Below are positions 1-6,780 of a stretch of 10,470 nt of DNA, one piece after another. The first letter of the stretch is position 1, and each line of letters opens with the position of its first letter. The translations under genes and the position numbers were made by a program. The notes below the pieces were generated by a model. The model did not search any database. It saw only the letters and a program-made list of their open reading frames with translations, and was not told the DNA's origin. Source of the stretch: Nitrososphaeria archaeon (GTDB taxonomy: Archaea > Thermoproteota > Nitrososphaeria > JACIWG01); NCBI GenBank assembly GCA_029776125.1, contig JARVJS010000101.1, forward strand, positions 1-10,470, in the 5' to 3' direction.

Positions 1-580
1 GATCTCCTAGGACAGCACCTATTATAGTACAAGCTTTAAACAAGGATGAAGTCTTCAATTCTATAAGATGGTAGTATTCCTCTTTAGAAGGAAACACTTT
101 TGACTCAGCAATTTTAAGGTCAAGAGCTTGACCTTCACAAACTTCAATAGACGCATTAACAAGTGCAGCCATAACCTTAATAACCTGACTGTAATCATAT
201 GAATTTTTCAAGAGATTTAATGCAGCCTCAAAGGATTTTGCAAAAAGAAGATCGCCAGCCAGTATGGCCATAGGAACACCAAACTTTACATGAACGGTAG
301 GAACGCCTCTCCTTTCCTCATCATTATCCATTATATCGTCATGTACAAGAGTAAAGTTGTGCAAAATTTCTATAGCGGCAGCCGCAGGCAGCAGCTCATC
401 CAGTTTGGCGCCAAACATAATACCCGAATTTATTAGTATGAAGGGCCTCTGCCTTTTTCCACCATGCCTTATAAGATAATATGAGGCATCATACAAAAAC
501 TGTGGCTCTTTGATAAAATAAGATGCAAGATATTCATCAACCCTTGATGAAAAATATTTCATTTCATCATATATTGACAA
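1..580 (-). CDS. idsA: Geranylgeranyl diphosphate synthase (short/medium-chain polyprenyl synthase), 3' end cut by window
   Basis: Condenses DMAPP with successive IPP units to allylic diphosphates, here probably GGPP (C20) for archaeal ether lipids. About 193 residues are visible; the C-terminal part, with the second Asp-rich motif, lies beyond base 1. Counting from a TTG at 580, GGKRQRP is at 40-46, the first Asp-rich motif DDIMD is at 81-85 followed by EERRG, and a KTSSL segment is at 176-180. Phe76 lies five residues before DDIMD, the aromatic chain-length stop known from archaeal type I GGPP synthases. That C20 is the product is inferred from this residue. The start is uncertain: GTG at 589 overlaps the fni stop as GTGA, but AGGTGA (591-586) sits five bases before TTG 580, the spacing seen at other genes here. 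ATG 562 is a third option and lacks a ribosome binding site. The gene directly follows fni, which supplies both its substrates. Confidence 0.93.
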   Translation of the reverse strand, partial: MSIYDEMKYFSSRVDEYLASYFIKEPQFLYDASYYLIRHGGKRQRPFILINSGIMFGAKLDELLPAAAAIEILHNFTLVHDDIMDNDEERRGVPTVHVKFGVPMAILAGDLLFAKSFEAALNLLKNSYDYSQVIKVMAALVNASIEVCEGQALDLKIAESKVFPSKEEYYHLIELKTSSLFKACTIIGAVLGD

Positions 581-585
581 GATTG

Positions 586-1644
586 TCACCTTGCAAGTAA
601 ACCTTTCAGTTGGGGACCTAAATAGTATCTTACTGATTTAATATCGTTTACAGACTTGCAGCCAGACAAAAACATGGCAGTTTTAAATCCGGCCAAAAAT
701 TTATCAGCCAACAAAGAAAGTTCTTGAGAAGACTTAGATGCTCTTAATACAGGAAGCGCTATTGAACAGTATCTTGCCCCTAATACCATTGCCTTAAACA
801 TATCCAGGCCACTTCTTATGCCACCTGATGCTATAATAGGAATTTTCACACTCTGAACACATTCGATAATCGAAATAGATGTGGGTATACCCCACGATGA
901 AAACAAGTCACCTAATTCAGCCTTAAAATCATTTCCTAACATTTTAGACCTAATAGACTCCACTGTAGCCCAATTTGTGCCACCCAAACCAGCTACATTA
1001 ATAGCTGAAACACCTGAAAGCTCAAGCTTTGTAGCAACTTCACGTGATATACCACATCCAACTTCCTTAACAATTATTGGAACATTTAAATTTTTAACAA
1101 GAAAGCGTATCCTTTCAAGAACCGATCTAAAAAAGGGCTCGCCTTCAAACTGAACAGATTCCTGTAAAGGGTTTAAGTGGATGGACAAAGCATTAGCCTT
1201 TATGTCGTTTAGAATGGATTTTAGCCTATCAATATCAAGACCTCTAGAAAGTTGGGGAGCACCAACATTTAATCCAATAAATATGTCTGGAGCAGTATCC
1301 CTTGCAATGGTGTAAGAATCTAGTATGTTCGGATCATCAAGAGCTGGACGAATACTTCCAAGAAACATACCTAAACCCTTCTCCTTTGCAACTTCAGCTA
1401 CAATTTGATTTACTTGCTTAGCCTCTTTAGAACCACCAGTTATTGAGTCAAAGAGGAGAGGAAAAGAGAGTTTGTGGCCAAAAAAGTCAGATGAGGTGTC
1501 AACATCGTCTAAGTCTATTTCTGGAAGAGCATTGTGAACAATATAAACATACTCTAAACCCGTTGTCACACTCTTACATTCTACATCCTTTTTAAGACAT
1601 ATAGAAAGATGATCAGCCTTTCTCTTTCTAATCTGATCGCTCAT
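586..1644 (-). CDS. fni: Isopentenyl-diphosphate delta-isomerase, type II (FMN-dependent)
   Basis: Interconverts IPP and DMAPP in the cytosol using reduced FMN and Mg2+, giving the prenyl synthase its starter. The protein is 352 residues, the usual size. Visible family motifs are RKADHL at 8-13, SITGG at 67-71 (normally MTGG), HLNPLQE at 156-162 and QFEGE at 165-169, which corresponds to the usual QPEG and keeps the metal-binding Glu while replacing Pro by Phe. Further motifs are KEVGCG at 193-198, GGTNW at 221-225 and a phosphate-binding GGIRSGLD near 274-281. I chose the ATG at 1644 over one six codons upstream because GAGGGGG lies just before it and because it overlaps the ipk stop as ATGA, a typical coupling arrangement; the protein then begins just before the conserved RKxDHL. 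The stop codon is itself part of an AGGTGA sequence that can serve the next gene. Confidence 0.96.
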   Translation of the reverse strand: MSDQIRKRKADHLSICLKKDVECKSVTTGLEYVYIVHNALPEIDLDDVDTSSDFFGHKLSFPLLFDSITGGSKEAKQVNQIVAEVAKEKGLGMFLGSIRPALDDPNILDSYTIARDTAPDIFIGLNVGAPQLSRGLDIDRLKSILNDIKANALSIHLNPLQESVQFEGEPFFRSVLERIRFLVKNLNVPIIVKEVGCGISREVATKLELSGVSAINVAGLGGTNWATVESIRSKMLGNDFKAELGDLFSSWGIPTSISIIECVQSVKIPIIASGGIRSGLDMFKAMVLGARYCSIALPVLRASKSSQELSLLADKFLAGFKTAMFLSGCKSVNDIKSVRYYLGPQLKGLLAR

Positions 1645-2408
1645 CGGATCCCCCTCATACAAGTTCCCACACCATATTCCCCATTTAAAGCTTTGAGAAA
1701 ATCGTCAGGCTTAAAACCATTAACAAAAAATACATCTACACCCAACTTTGAAATTTTATAAGCAATTTTAATCTTTCTAGCTATACCGCCGGTAACATCT
1801 AGAAAGGATTCTTTTGCAACAATACTTTTAACAATTTTAGGATCCAATTCCCTTACAATTGGGCCCTCCATCTTTGATGAAGAAAAAATACCATCCACAC
1901 TAATACAGAATATCATACGAGAAGGTTTTAGTAGCCTACAAAGAGAATACGATATATCATCTCCAGAGAGAATTTTGAATCCCTTAGTACACGGTATCAC
2001 GTCTCCAAAAAACACAGGACAAATATTCTGGGACAAAAGTTTGTGAAGGAAAGACTTCAAGCTGTTTAAATTTTTACTCCAATAAAATGGGGTAATAGTG
2101 TAAGGATTTAAGCCATATGAAGAAAGTGATTTTATTACATATGTGTTAAGTTCTAACATACTTTTCCTAATTACTGCAACTTGGTTAACATCTTCAACAC
2201 TTTTGCATCTAGTATTTAAGCCAGCAAGTTTAGCGTAATAGTGCCCAAAGGAGCCTCCACCATGAACTATAACCTTCCTAGAATGATGCATAGAAAGTAT
2301 CTTAGACAATGAATCTAATGCACCTAAGTTAAGCGAAAGAGGGCGACTCTTGTCAGTTATAACGGAACCACCAAATTTTATTACAATAAGCTCTTCTATT
2401 CTACCCAA
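1641..2408 (-). CDS. ipk: Isopentenyl phosphate kinase
   Basis: Phosphorylates isopentenyl phosphate to IPP with ATP, the defining step of the archaeal modified mevalonate pathways. It is an amino-acid-kinase-fold protein of 255 residues. The N-terminal nucleotide-binding segment IKFGGSVITDK is at 10-20. HGGGSFGH at 49-56 ends in His56, which matches the catalytic His that distinguishes IPK from other members of the fold. SGDD is at 148-151, SVDGIF at 170-175 and DVTGGIARK at 204-212, all typical. The start is TTG at 2408, supported by a perfect GGAGGT eight bases upstream and by the lack of any ATG before the KFGG motif. It overlaps the end of mvk by 13 bases and its stop overlaps the fni start, so the three genes are very probably co-translated. 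The identification is firm; the donor enzyme for isopentenyl phosphate is not in view. Confidence 0.96.
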   Translation of the reverse strand: MGRIEELIVIKFGGSVITDKSRPLSLNLGALDSLSKILSMHHSRKVIVHGGGSFGHYYAKLAGLNTRCKSVEDVNQVAVIRKSMLELNTYVIKSLSSYGLNPYTITPFYWSKNLNSLKSFLHKLLSQNICPVFFGDVIPCTKGFKILSGDDISYSLCRLLKPSRMIFCISVDGIFSSSKMEGPIVRELDPKIVKSIVAKESFLDVTGGIARKIKIAYKISKLGVDVFFVNGFKPDDFLKALNGEYGVGTCMRGIR

Positions 2409-3334
2409 ACCTTTAAACCTCCTGCAGGAATTTCAGAAATGTAAACTTCAAAATTTTTAAAATTGTTTAGGATTTCTTCAACCATAGACTGTTGCGGTAA
2501 TACGATAGCACAACCACCTCCACCGGCACCGGTGAGCTTTGCACCCAAGGCACCAGAAGCCATTGCCAACTCCACAATCTTATCTAACATTTCATTGGAC
2601 ACACCAAAATATGAGAGTATGGCATGCTGATAGCACATTAAAAGACCGAACTCTTCCAAAGAGCCTCTACTTAAACATTCAGAACCAATTAGAGTAAGAT
2701 GCGAAGACGATTCAACTAGCCTTTTAAAATATGAGGGATACAAGTCTTTAAAATGTGAAAATTTTGAAATAAGCTTGGAAGTCTGCCTGACTGCACCAGT
2801 GTTTACAAGAAGAACCTTTATTGTGTTTGGAAGGATAATTTCTTTTGAAAAACCATCTTTTTTAAAAAGATGAACACCACCTCTTATGCCGATAAAAACA
2901 TCTACACCCGATGGGTTACCATGAGTAATACGCTCCGACTCCATGGATATGTTAAAGAGCATGTTATAGTCGACTTCTCCTGAAACAAGCTTTAAAACAG
3001 AAGCTGAAAATGCTACAGAAGAAGAACTTGAGGAACCAAGCCCAGCTGATATTGGTAGATTGGTGGAAATTATTGACCTAATTTTTTTGGAGAAATTACA
3101 CTGTTCCCTAATCTTATCCAAAGCTTTTTTGTATGGAAGCAATGGTGTTGGAACAGTTGAACCTTCCTTCCAAACTATATTTAGGGACTCGCTTACTATT
3201 TCATCCATATCTGAAAAACTTGTGGAAGCAAATGAACCTTGTTGAATAGCAGCTACAAGAGCATAAGCGCCATGAACAACAAAATGTTCACCTAATAGAA
3301 TAGCCTTTCCAGGAGAAAAAGCACAAGCTTTCAA
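2396..3334 (-). CDS. mvk: Mevalonate kinase (GHMP kinase family)
   Basis: Transfers phosphate from ATP to mevalonate, giving 5-phosphomevalonate, the first committed step shown in this cluster. The protein has 312 residues with the three GHMP motifs in order: PGKAILLGEH at 8-17, the glycine/serine nucleotide loop PISAGLGSSSSSS at 94-106, and KLTGAGGGGC at 266-275. Asp145 in GNPSGVD fits the catalytic Asp of mevalonate kinases. Context with ipk and fni separates it from galactokinase, homoserine kinase or other GHMP members. The start is TTG at 3334, three bases after the MEMO stop; no ATG occurs before the PGKAILLGEH motif. The ribosome binding site is weak (GTGGT in the MEMO end), so translation may rely on coupling to MEMO. 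The C-terminus overlaps ipk by 13 bases. Confidence 0.95.
   Translation of the reverse strand: MKACAFSPGKAILLGEHFVVHGAYALVAAIQQGSFASTSFSDMDEIVSESLNIVWKEGSTVPTPLLPYKKALDKIREQCNFSKKIRSIISTNLPISAGLGSSSSSSVAFSASVLKLVSGEVDYNMLFNISMESERITHGNPSGVDVFIGIRGGVHLFKKDGFSKEIILPNTIKVLLVNTGAVRQTSKLISKFSHFKDLYPSYFKRLVESSSHLTLIGSECLSRGSLEEFGLLMCYQHAILSYFGVSNEMLDKIVELAMASGALGAKLTGAGGGGCAIVLPQQSMVEEILNNFKNFEVYISEIPAGGLKVWVE
2417..2422 (-). promoter_or_regulatory. Ribosome binding site of ipk that decides a TTG start
   Basis: GGAGGT, the best match to the archaeal anti-Shine-Dalgarno in the window, stands eight bases before the TTG at 2408 and lies inside the mvk coding region. It is the main reason for accepting a TTG start for ipk, since no ATG or GTG is available before the kinase motif. 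Confidence 0.8.
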
Positions 3335-3337
3335 GAA

Positions 3338-4183
3338 TTACCACTTACCAAAGACAATAGAAGCATATCCTACAACTTGGTCATAGTCGCCTATAACATC
3401 ACCACTAGTCATATAAGATACAAGTCTTGAACCAGTCATATTCAAATTTTTTGAGATAGTCATCAGGACGGCAATAGGACCAAAACCACAAGCAGTAACA
3501 TTCATATTATAGAGACAATCGTAGAAGCCGTCAACATCAAGCTTTTCAATATAACTTATAAGTGTCGAGTCCTTTTTCTGCGCACTATTCTGTGACTCAT
3601 AATGTGTGAAATCAGATGAGGCGACTATTATATCTCTTTCGGGGTCAAAAATATTTAGTAAGGCTTTAGCTACTTCTAAAGCAAAATGCTTATCCTGTTC
3701 CATCATACATATTGGAATGATTTTAAAATCCGTTCCATATAGATACTGTAGGAAAGGAAGTTGAACTTCTATAGAATGCTCATAGGCGTGTGAGAAATCG
3801 TCTAAGTCAATTATATTAGAAAATTTTAGAAGTTGCTTTATACCATCAATATCTACTTTAACATTTCCAAGTGGTGTTGCCCAATACTCTTTAGTAGTAG
3901 AGGAAATTATACTTCCAACACCTCTATGGTTTGGGCCTAAAATTATTGCCCTCGATGGTGAAGGAACATAAGATTTTAGAATAGAAAAACCTTTTGCAGC
4001 AACATAGCCAGAATATTCATATCCAGCATGAGGAGAAACAATACCTATAATTTTTGAAAAATGCGGAAGTTGTAAAACTTTAGCCTTACTTGATGAAAAA
4101 AGTTGCTCGAGTAAACTTTTTAGTTCACCTTGACCACTCGGATAAAATGTTCCAGATACAGCTGCTCGTCTAATACTGGTCAA
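3338..4183 (-). CDS. MEMO family protein (AmmeMemoRadiSam system protein B)
   Basis: Homologue of the MEMO proteins, 281 residues, close to the usual size. Family landmarks are GTFYP at 11-15, PHAGYEYSG at 51-59, GPNHRG at 83-88, HSIEVQLPFL at 136-145, SSDFTHY at 189-195 and ACGFGP at 231-236. His52, His86 and Cys232 correspond to the metal-binding His/His/Cys trio of human MEMO1 (copper or iron has been proposed), and Asp191/His194 belong to the same pocket. The biochemical role in archaea is unknown; its fixed position beside mevalonate genes in many archaea suggests a link to isoprenoid metabolism, but that is inference. The start is TTG at 4183 with GAGGG only three bases upstream, so initiation may be weak. 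It is the first gene after a 39-base gap with TATA-like boxes and may lead the isoprenoid operon. Confidence 0.95.
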   Translation of the reverse strand: MTSIRRAAVSGTFYPSGQGELKSLLEQLFSSSKAKVLQLPHFSKIIGIVSPHAGYEYSGYVAAKGFSILKSYVPSPSRAIILGPNHRGVGSIISSTTKEYWATPLGNVKVDIDGIKQLLKFSNIIDLDDFSHAYEHSIEVQLPFLQYLYGTDFKIIPICMMEQDKHFALEVAKALLNIFDPERDIIVASSDFTHYESQNSAQKKDSTLISYIEKLDVDGFYDCLYNMNVTACGFGPIAVLMTISKNLNMTGSRLVSYMTSGDVIGDYDQVVGYASIVFGKW

Positions 4184-4210
4184 GAACCCTCTACAAAATG
4201 TTATAAAAGG

Positions 4211-4221
4211 AAGTTTATAAG
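4211..4221 (-). promoter_or_regulatory. Possible TATA box for the MEMO-mvk-ipk-fni-GGPPS operon
   Basis: In the only gap between rps2 and MEMO the minus strand reads CTTATAAACTT, a good fit to the archaeal TATA box, starting just after the rps2 stop. Transcription would begin about 25 bases from its centre, near 4190, leaving a very short leader before TTG 4183. A second AT-rich element, CCTTTTATAAC at 4210-4200, is too close to the start to serve it unless the gene starts downstream. The T-rich stretch could also weaken read-through from rps2. Chance occurrence in an AT-rich spacer cannot be excluded. Confidence 0.4.
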
Positions 4222-4222
4222 T

Positions 4223-4879
4223 TTAAGACTCTTCTTCTGGCTTAGTTTCGAAATCGTCTATCGAATATTTCATAGGTTCATTTGGCTGGAGAAGCTTTAA
4301 AGCAATTAAAACACTCCTTGCAAGAAGCCAATATACTGCAGCCAATGCCTTTCGGCCATTATTGTTCGCTGGAACAACAAGGTCAACATTCGAAACCACA
4401 TTATCAGTATTACATATGGCGATTACAGGTATACCTAAACTTGAGGCTTCATCTATAGCCTGCTTGTCATAGAAGGGGTCAGAAACAAGTACTATTTCAG
4501 GTTCAAAATAGTTTTTTAGAAGAGGATTTGTGATGGTTCCTGGAAGAAATCTTTTCAAGACAGGTGTGGCACCAGTAAGTTCACAAAATTTTTCTACAGG
4601 CTTTTGCGCATAAGGTTTCCTAGAGTATACAATAACATTCTTTGGACCGACCCGAGCTATCATTTTGGCAGCGACATCGATTCGTTCAAGCGTTTTGTTT
4701 ATGTCTATAATGTTTAATCCACCCTGTCTTGTAGTCGCAATAAATTTACGCATGTAGGATGTTTTAGCTATACTACCAATCCTTATACCTGAAGAGAAAA
4801 GGGCTTTTTCTGTCACTTCGGTTGTAACCATCCTTTCTGCAGAACCTTCTTCGTCAACAGATTCATTTTCTTCTAACAT
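4223..4879 (-). CDS. rps2: 30S ribosomal protein S2 (uS2), archaeal type
   Basis: Structural protein of the small subunit that sits between head and body. It has 218 residues. An acidic N-terminal extension (first 20 residues or so) leads into SSGIRIGSIAKTSYM, where many archaea have GVHIG. FLPGTITNP, then a SDPFYDKQAIDEA segment and the CNTDN...VDLVVPANNNGRKALAAVYWLL core, are unmistakable uS2 signatures. The tail is acidic (KPEEES). The start ATG at 4879 lies six bases after GGTGA, whose last three bases are the enolase stop; an internal ATG at residue 17 is less likely because it has no comparable site. The enolase-rps2 order is the ancestral archaeal one. A 39-base gap follows, so rps2 may end the ribosomal operon. 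Confidence 0.97.
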   Translation of the reverse strand: MLEENESVDEEGSAERMVTTEVTEKALFSSGIRIGSIAKTSYMRKFIATTRQGGLNIIDINKTLERIDVAAKMIARVGPKNVIVYSRKPYAQKPVEKFCELTGATPVLKRFLPGTITNPLLKNYFEPEIVLVSDPFYDKQAIDEASSLGIPVIAICNTDNVVSNVDLVVPANNNGRKALAAVYWLLARSVLIALKLLQPNEPMKYSIDDFETKPEEES

Positions 4880-4885
4880 ACTCTT

Positions 4886-6130
4886 TCACCATACCAATTT
4901 CATCATATTAAATGGACCATAAAGTTCATCTATCCTAATAAGTTCATTAAGTTTTGCTATACGTTCGCCTCCAACAACACCCGACTTAATAATTTCACCT
5001 GAGACACCTAAGGCAATATGTGCAAGATGAGGATCAACACTTTCACCAGACCTATGTGAGACTGCAACAATATACTTGTTCGCCTTTGCGGCGTTTGCGA
5101 ATTCTATGGCATCACCTAATGCACCTACTTGGTTAACCTTCAATATAACACCATTTCCTGCACCGATCTTCACGCCATTCAAAAGCCTTTTTGTATTAGT
5201 TACAAAAAGGTCGTCTCCAACAATGTAGGTGCCCTTAGCTTGTTTCGTCAATATTGCAAAACCTTCAAAATCATCTTCAAATAACGGGTCTTCAATGTAG
5301 ATTGGAGAATATTTATCTATTATTGTTAGCACAAAGTTTATTTGATCCTCTCTTGAAAGGACTTTATTTCTGCGTGTATACTCATAACATTTTGTTTCTG
5401 AATTATATAATGATGAGGAGGCAAAATCTATGCCCATCCTAACCTTAAAACCAACCTTATCACTAACATTATTTACAGCTTCATAAACTGTTTCCAAAGC
5501 TTCTATGTCAGTTAGATTTGGAGCCCAAGCACCTTCATCACCTTTTCCACCAGAAAAGGAAGGATCCCTTTTTTCAATCAACCTTCTTACTTCCTTATGA
5601 ACTAATATGTTAGCATACACTGCGTCATAAACCCTTTTTGCACCCACAGGAAGTGAGAGAAATTCTTGAATATCTGGAGAACCTGGACCAGCATGTTTTC
5701 CGCCTCCAAGAACATTTCCTAAAGGATATGGATGAGCGTATTTCTTTTCCCCTCCTATAAGCTTAAACATTGGTATTCCAAGAGCCTTTGCAGCAGCATC
5801 AACAGATGCAACAGTAATTGCGAATGCAGCTGCGCCTCCAATTTTACTGAAGTTAGGTGTTTGGTCAATTTCGTGCAAAAATTTTGATAATCCAATTATG
5901 TCATCAGCTTTAAATCCTATAAGTTTAGTTGAATATTCCCTAAAAATTTGAAGTGCACCTTCTGGCCCTGATGGAGGAAAAGCTACAGCTTCTCCTGCGC
6001 CAGTGCTTGCTCCAGCTGGAGCGCAGGCACGTCCAATGAAGCCCTCTACAAGCACGTCTACTTCAAACGCCTTTTCTCCTCGACTGTTGAAAACTATCCT
6101 TGCCCTCGCTTCCTTAATTTCCGTTCCCAT
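4886..6130 (-). CDS. eno: Enolase (phosphopyruvate hydratase)
   Basis: Interconverts 2-phosphoglycerate and phosphoenolpyruvate in glycolysis/gluconeogenesis; cytosolic, Mg2+-dependent. The protein has 414 residues. Residues equivalent to the bacterial active site are all present: the GASTG loop at 40-44, His146, Glu156, Glu199 in GDEG, the metal ligands Asp235, Glu280 and Asp306, Lys331 in LKVNQ, His359-Arg360-Ser361 in SHRSGE, and Lys382. It is nevertheless divergent: SRGEKAFEVDV replaces the usual SRGNPTVEVEV, and the C-terminal part reads KSGVVGGERIAKLNEL where most enolases have KTG followed by R(S/G)(D/E)R. I recall similar forms in Thaumarchaeota. The start is ATG at 6130, four bases after AGGTGA, which contains the rpoN stop. 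Activity is expected because no catalytic residue is lost. Confidence 0.96.
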   Translation of the reverse strand: MGTEIKEARARIVFNSRGEKAFEVDVLVEGFIGRACAPAGASTGAGEAVAFPPSGPEGALQIFREYSTKLIGFKADDIIGLSKFLHEIDQTPNFSKIGGAAAFAITVASVDAAAKALGIPMFKLIGGEKKYAHPYPLGNVLGGGKHAGPGSPDIQEFLSLPVGAKRVYDAVYANILVHKEVRRLIEKRDPSFSGGKGDEGAWAPNLTDIEALETVYEAVNNVSDKVGFKVRMGIDFASSSLYNSETKCYEYTRRNKVLSREDQINFVLTIIDKYSPIYIEDPLFEDDFEGFAILTKQAKGTYIVGDDLFVTNTKRLLNGVKIGAGNGVILKVNQVGALGDAIEFANAAKANKYIVAVSHRSGESVDPHLAHIALGVSGEIIKSGVVGGERIAKLNELIRIDELYGPFNMMKLVW

Positions 6131-6134
6131 ACAA

Positions 6135-6368
6135 TCACCTCATAACTTGATATTCTTTACCTTTCCTATACACTGACTCCTCATATGGTAAAATTTGGTC
6201 TATTATATCAACATTTGTAATGAACATTCTTCTACAGCAGTATCTTTTAATACCAAGATTATCCAGAACCTTTCCAGGGTCCTCACCCATTCCAACACGT
6301 TTCTTGAACTCCTCATACTTGTCCCCTATTAGGGAACCACATGTAAAACATCTAATGGGAATCATCAT
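6135..6368 (-). CDS. rpoN: DNA-directed RNA polymerase subunit N (Rpb10 homologue)
   Basis: Small zinc-binding subunit of the D-L-N-P assembly platform of archaeal RNA polymerase. With the start chosen here it has 77 residues. It opens with MMIPIRCFTCGSLIG, and the zinc ligands Cys7, Cys10, Cys44 and Cys45 (CFTC and YCCRRM) are the atypical CX2C...CC set of the Rpb10/RpoN family; the conserved LGIKRYCCRR follows a short variable segment. The start is the first of two adjacent ATGs (6368), seven bases after AGGTGA; a longer reading frame extends into rps9 but would add residues not found in the family. The C-terminus (to KEYQVMR) is slightly longer than minimal family members. In many archaea rpoK follows; here enolase comes directly after. 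Confidence 0.96.
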   Translation of the reverse strand: MMIPIRCFTCGSLIGDKYEEFKKRVGMGEDPGKVLDNLGIKRYCCRRMFITNVDIIDQILPYEESVYRKGKEYQVMR

Positions 6369-6375
6369 AACAATT

Positions 6376-6780
6376 TCACCTATAAGACTTTTGGCGTCTC
6401 CTCCTTGGACCTGGACCTCCAAACTTCTTTGGCTCAGTCTGTCTGGGGTCGCCTACAATAAGGTATCTGTCATAGTCAAGAAAACGTTTTTTCAATTCTT
6501 CAGAACCACTCCATTCAACAAGGGCACGTGATATGGCCATTGCACATGCTTCAGCTCTGCTCATAAAACCACCACCTTTAACTTTTACATTAATATCAAC
6601 TTTATTTGATATTTCTTTAGCCAAAAGTAGGGGAGTCATTATTCTTAATCTAGCAAACTCAGGCTGAAGTATTTCAATTGGAACATTATTTATCCAAACT
6701 CGTCCCTGACCAGATGTTATAGTAGCTTGAGCGTAAGCAGTCTTCCTCCATCCATCTGATTGTACTATCTTTTTAGCCAT
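6376..6780 (-). CDS. rps9: 30S ribosomal protein S9 (uS9)
   Basis: Small-subunit protein whose C-terminal tail reaches the decoding-site tRNAs. It has 134 residues and a typical archaeal layout: WRKTAYAQATI at 11-21, GQGRVWINN at 24-32, VKVKGGGFMSRAEA at 66-78, then DPRQTEPKKFGGPGPRRRRQ and the invariant end QKSYR. The ATG at 6780 shares one base with the uL13 stop (TGATG), and AGGTGA lies seven bases before it inside the uL13 reading frame. Its own last codon and stop form AGGTGA, usable by rpoN. It is co-transcribed with rpl13 in nearly all archaea. Confidence 0.98.
   Translation of the reverse strand: MAKKIVQSDGWRKTAYAQATITSGQGRVWINNVPIEILQPEFARLRIMTPLLLAKEISNKVDINVKVKGGGFMSRAEACAMAISRALVEWSGSEELKKRFLDYDRYLIVGDPRQTEPKKFGGPGPRRRRQKSYR

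Noticed and set aside
881..1153. A 90-codon plus-strand frame inside fni, and similar ones opposite mvk, eno, rpoN/rps9 and rps13.
   Set aside because: All lie opposite conserved genes and resemble no known family; treated as shadows.
6369..6422. N-terminal extension of rpoN (18 residues starting MEVQVQGG) reading into rps9.
   Set aside because: RpoN proteins begin at (M)IPxRCFTCG, and AGGTGA lies seven bases before the ATG at 6368; the extension is rps9 sequence in another frame.
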